Shown piece by piece: positions 6,280 through 7,119 of a stretch of 7,119 nt of DNA. A program made the translations under genes and the position numbers. This stretch comes from AC-69 sp044869895 (GTDB lineage Bacteria; Actinomycetota; UBA4738; HRBIN12), in contig JBIOXZ010000147.1 in the NCBI GenBank assembly GCA_044869895.1, positions 1 to 7,119 on the forward strand, given 5' to 3'. How positions within the stretch are numbered: the stretch's first letter is position 1; every line of letters begins with the position of its first letter. Below the pieces are notes generated by a model. It was not told the origin of the DNA, did not search any database, and was given only the letters and a program-made list of their open reading frames with translations.

Positions 6280-6622
6280 CGCCACACTCCGGTCGCCATC
6301 ACGCCGGTCGCGACCGGCGCATCACATTCCTCGGCCGCCGCGGCGAGGGTGTCGAACTGCGGCGGCCAACTCGGCCGCGCGCCGGGGCAGGTCTGCCGCC
6401 GACGGTGGCGTCGCCCGGGTCACCGGCGGGCGCACCGGCTGGCGCACCGGCTGGCCGACCGGCACCGGCGACACGCCGACACGGGCCAGCAGCTCCGCGA
6501 ACTCCTCGTCCGGGGGCGCGCACACCCGCATCTCCGCGCCGAGTGCCCGCGACTGCACCGCGAGCCCCACTATCGGTTCGACGTCCCCCGTGCGACCCAT
6601 ACGTCGACAACAGCACCCGCAT
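6276..6622 (-). pseudogene. truncated, frameshifted macrolide/rifamycin-type glycosyltransferase relic
   Basis: The N-terminal part of a GT1/GT28-like glycosyltransferase (intact relatives are about 400 residues) is spread over three frames. It starts at the ATG at 6622 with MRVLLSTYGS, preceded by GGGAG at 7 bases. It then shifts frame at a run of five C on the plus strand (6585-6589), where GDVEPIVGLAVQ continues, followed by LGAEMRVCAPPDEEFAELL. A second shift near 6357-6367 leads to FDTLAAAAEECDAPVATG. Both shifts are explained by one extra base. The third frame stops at 6276, overlapping the monooxygenase ATG; the acceptor-site remainder and whole C-terminal domain are missing. Such enzymes glycosylate antibiotics, including rifamycins. 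With two shifts and loss of about three quarters of the protein, it cannot be functional. It probably survives as the leader of the monooxygenase mRNA. Confidence 0.8.
6430..6453. repeat. 12-base tandem repeat within the glycosyltransferase relic
   Basis: Two exact copies of GCGCACCGGCTG stand head to tail, followed by a degenerate third (6454-6465). In the glycosyltransferase frame this yields a stuttering PVGQPVRQPVRPPV, about four residues longer than the family normally has at this point. It is probably replication slippage in a gene no longer under selection. Confidence 0.7.
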
Positions 6623-6664
6623 TTCGTGACTCCCATTCGGTGGGTTCTGGCGCTCCAGCCGGCG

Positions 6665-6670
6665 ATTATG
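6665..6670 (-). promoter_or_regulatory. candidate -10 box of the glycosyltransferase relic/monooxygenase transcript
   Basis: On the minus strand CATAAT matches TATAAT at 5 of 6 positions. A TTGCGG inside the RAE-like element (6690-6695) lies 19 bases upstream and can serve as a -35. Transcription would begin near 6658, about 36 bases before the old glycosyltransferase ATG. Confidence 0.5.
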
Positions 6671-6681
6671 CGGGACGACCC

Positions 6682-6700
6682 GGGGCTTGCCGCAAGCCCC
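6682..6700 (-). promoter_or_regulatory. rifamycin-associated element (RAE)-like palindrome
   Basis: On the minus strand GGGGCTTGCGGCAAGCCCC is a perfect 8-bp inverted repeat around 3 bases. It matches the 19-bp RAE consensus as I recall it (GGGGCTTGCGGCAAGGCCC) at 18 of 19 positions. RAEs were described upstream of rifamycin-inactivating genes (rox, rgt, rph, helR) in actinomycetes and mediate rifamycin-responsive expression. Here it lies 60 bases upstream of the glycosyltransferase relic start and reads toward the Rox-like gene. It could instead be a simple hairpin, but its position, orientation and neighbours all fit an RAE. Confidence 0.75.
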
Positions 6701-6924
6701 CGGCGCGCTACATACTGGAAGTGGAAAGGAGCGGGCTTCTTTCCGGTTATCGTCCGCTGTAAACGGACAACCTCCTCGCCAGCGGCGGTGCGCCGTGTAC
6801 GGCGGTACCGTCGGCCCGAGAGGATCTCCCATAGGCTACGGATGCAGCGCGTAACGAGCAGTTCTTCACCCGCTTCAGCAAGGCCAGCTCATGTGACAGT
6901 CGCGCCGACGAGGGATTCGTTCTA
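6701..6924. other. intergenic stretch with no credible gene
   Basis: Long ORFs cross this stretch on both strands but none has family resemblance, and they run through the repeat or oppose real genes. A short hairpin (GTCCG/CGGAC, 6752-6756 with 6764-6768) is the only local structure I noticed. A tiny GTCG/CGAC stem (6899-6909) precedes copy C by 15 bases. Confidence 0.5.
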
Positions 6925-7025
6925 GCGGAGACGAAGGGAACACTGTAAGAACCCGAACGCCGCAGGTCAGGCGGTCTTGGGTCGACGCTCGCCACTGAGG
7001 GAGCGTTGAGATGACCGCCCGAGAC
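6925..7025 (+). repeat. dispersed structured repeat, copy C
   Basis: The block at 6925-6965 matches copy A at 40 of 41 positions, including 34 identical bases in a row (6932-6965). The first hairpin is kept at 6951-6982. The second uses different bases from copy B: TCGACGCTC (6982-6990) pairs with GAGCGTTGA (7001-7009). Downstream, CCGCCC/GGGCGG gives a further stem at about 7015-7039. The 3' limit is uncertain. It lies upstream of the RAE-led antibiotic-resistance module. Confidence 0.8.
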
Positions 7026-7119
7026 TAGTTCGAGGGCGGCGCTATCGTTCTTCAGGATCGCGGTCTGGCGTACGCCGCCGAGAGTCACACCCGAAACCTG
7101 CTCGGATCCATGGCGCACG

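Noticed and set aside
6299..6832. 177-codon minus-strand ORF
   Set aside because: Only residues 71-80 (MRVLLSTYGS) are real glycosyltransferase sequence; the rest is out of frame and is explained by the pseudogene.
1593..7025. Repeat copies as integron attC sites between cassettes
   Set aside because: The placement between gene modules is suggestive, but the GTTRRRY/RYYYAAC core sites are not found at the ends, the modules are multigene, and no integrase is visible.
6747..7118. 123-codon minus-strand ORF at the right end
   Set aside because: It runs straight through repeat copy C, has no recognisable domain, and its start is at the window edge without visible ribosome site.

Overview
The window is visibly GC-rich throughout. 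Its codon usage, its SigE-like ECF sigma factor, its CU044_5270-family partner protein and its rifamycin-type resistance genes all point to an actinomycete-type soil Actinomycetota (inference; no rRNA or other marker is present). No tRNA, rRNA, CRISPR array, integrase or transposase gene was seen.

Layout. (1) 26-1475, plus strand: an ECF sigma factor followed by an overlapping single-pass membrane protein of the CU044_5270 family, a likely sigma/membrane-partner pair. (2) 1476-1695: a strong hairpin, then repeat copy A. (3) 1696-4248, minus strand: a four-gene chromate-resistance operon, read chrB N-terminal domain, chrB C-terminal domain, a second chrB C-terminal domain, then the chrA efflux transporter. 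Its start coincides with a near-perfect palindrome that looks like the operator, probably on a leaderless transcript. (4) 4249-4752: no confident gene. It holds an inverted partial repeat inside a long stem, repeat copy B, and a possible 28-codon ORF with a perfect Shine-Dalgarno. (5) 4753-6700, minus strand: a Rox-like rifamycin-type FAD monooxygenase. Directly upstream is a doubly frameshifted, truncated glycosyltransferase relic. Upstream of that is a 19-bp element that matches, from memory, the rifamycin-associated element (RAE) found in front of rifamycin-inactivating genes. (6) 6701-7119: no credible gene, but repeat copy C.

How it fits together. The chr operon would sense (ChrB) and export (ChrA) chromate. 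The monooxygenase would inactivate a rifamycin-like aromatic antibiotic and appears to have inherited the RAE promoter of a decayed antibiotic glycosyltransferase through a deletion that joined the two genes.

The least explained feature is a structured repeat of about 95 bp in three copies (1593-1693, 4401-4496, 6925-7025), all in the same orientation. They sit exactly at the borders between the sigma module, the chromate operon and the antibiotic-resistance module. Two adjacent hairpins are kept although their sequences differ, so the element is a candidate structured RNA, a non-autonomous mobile element or a module-boundary recombination site.
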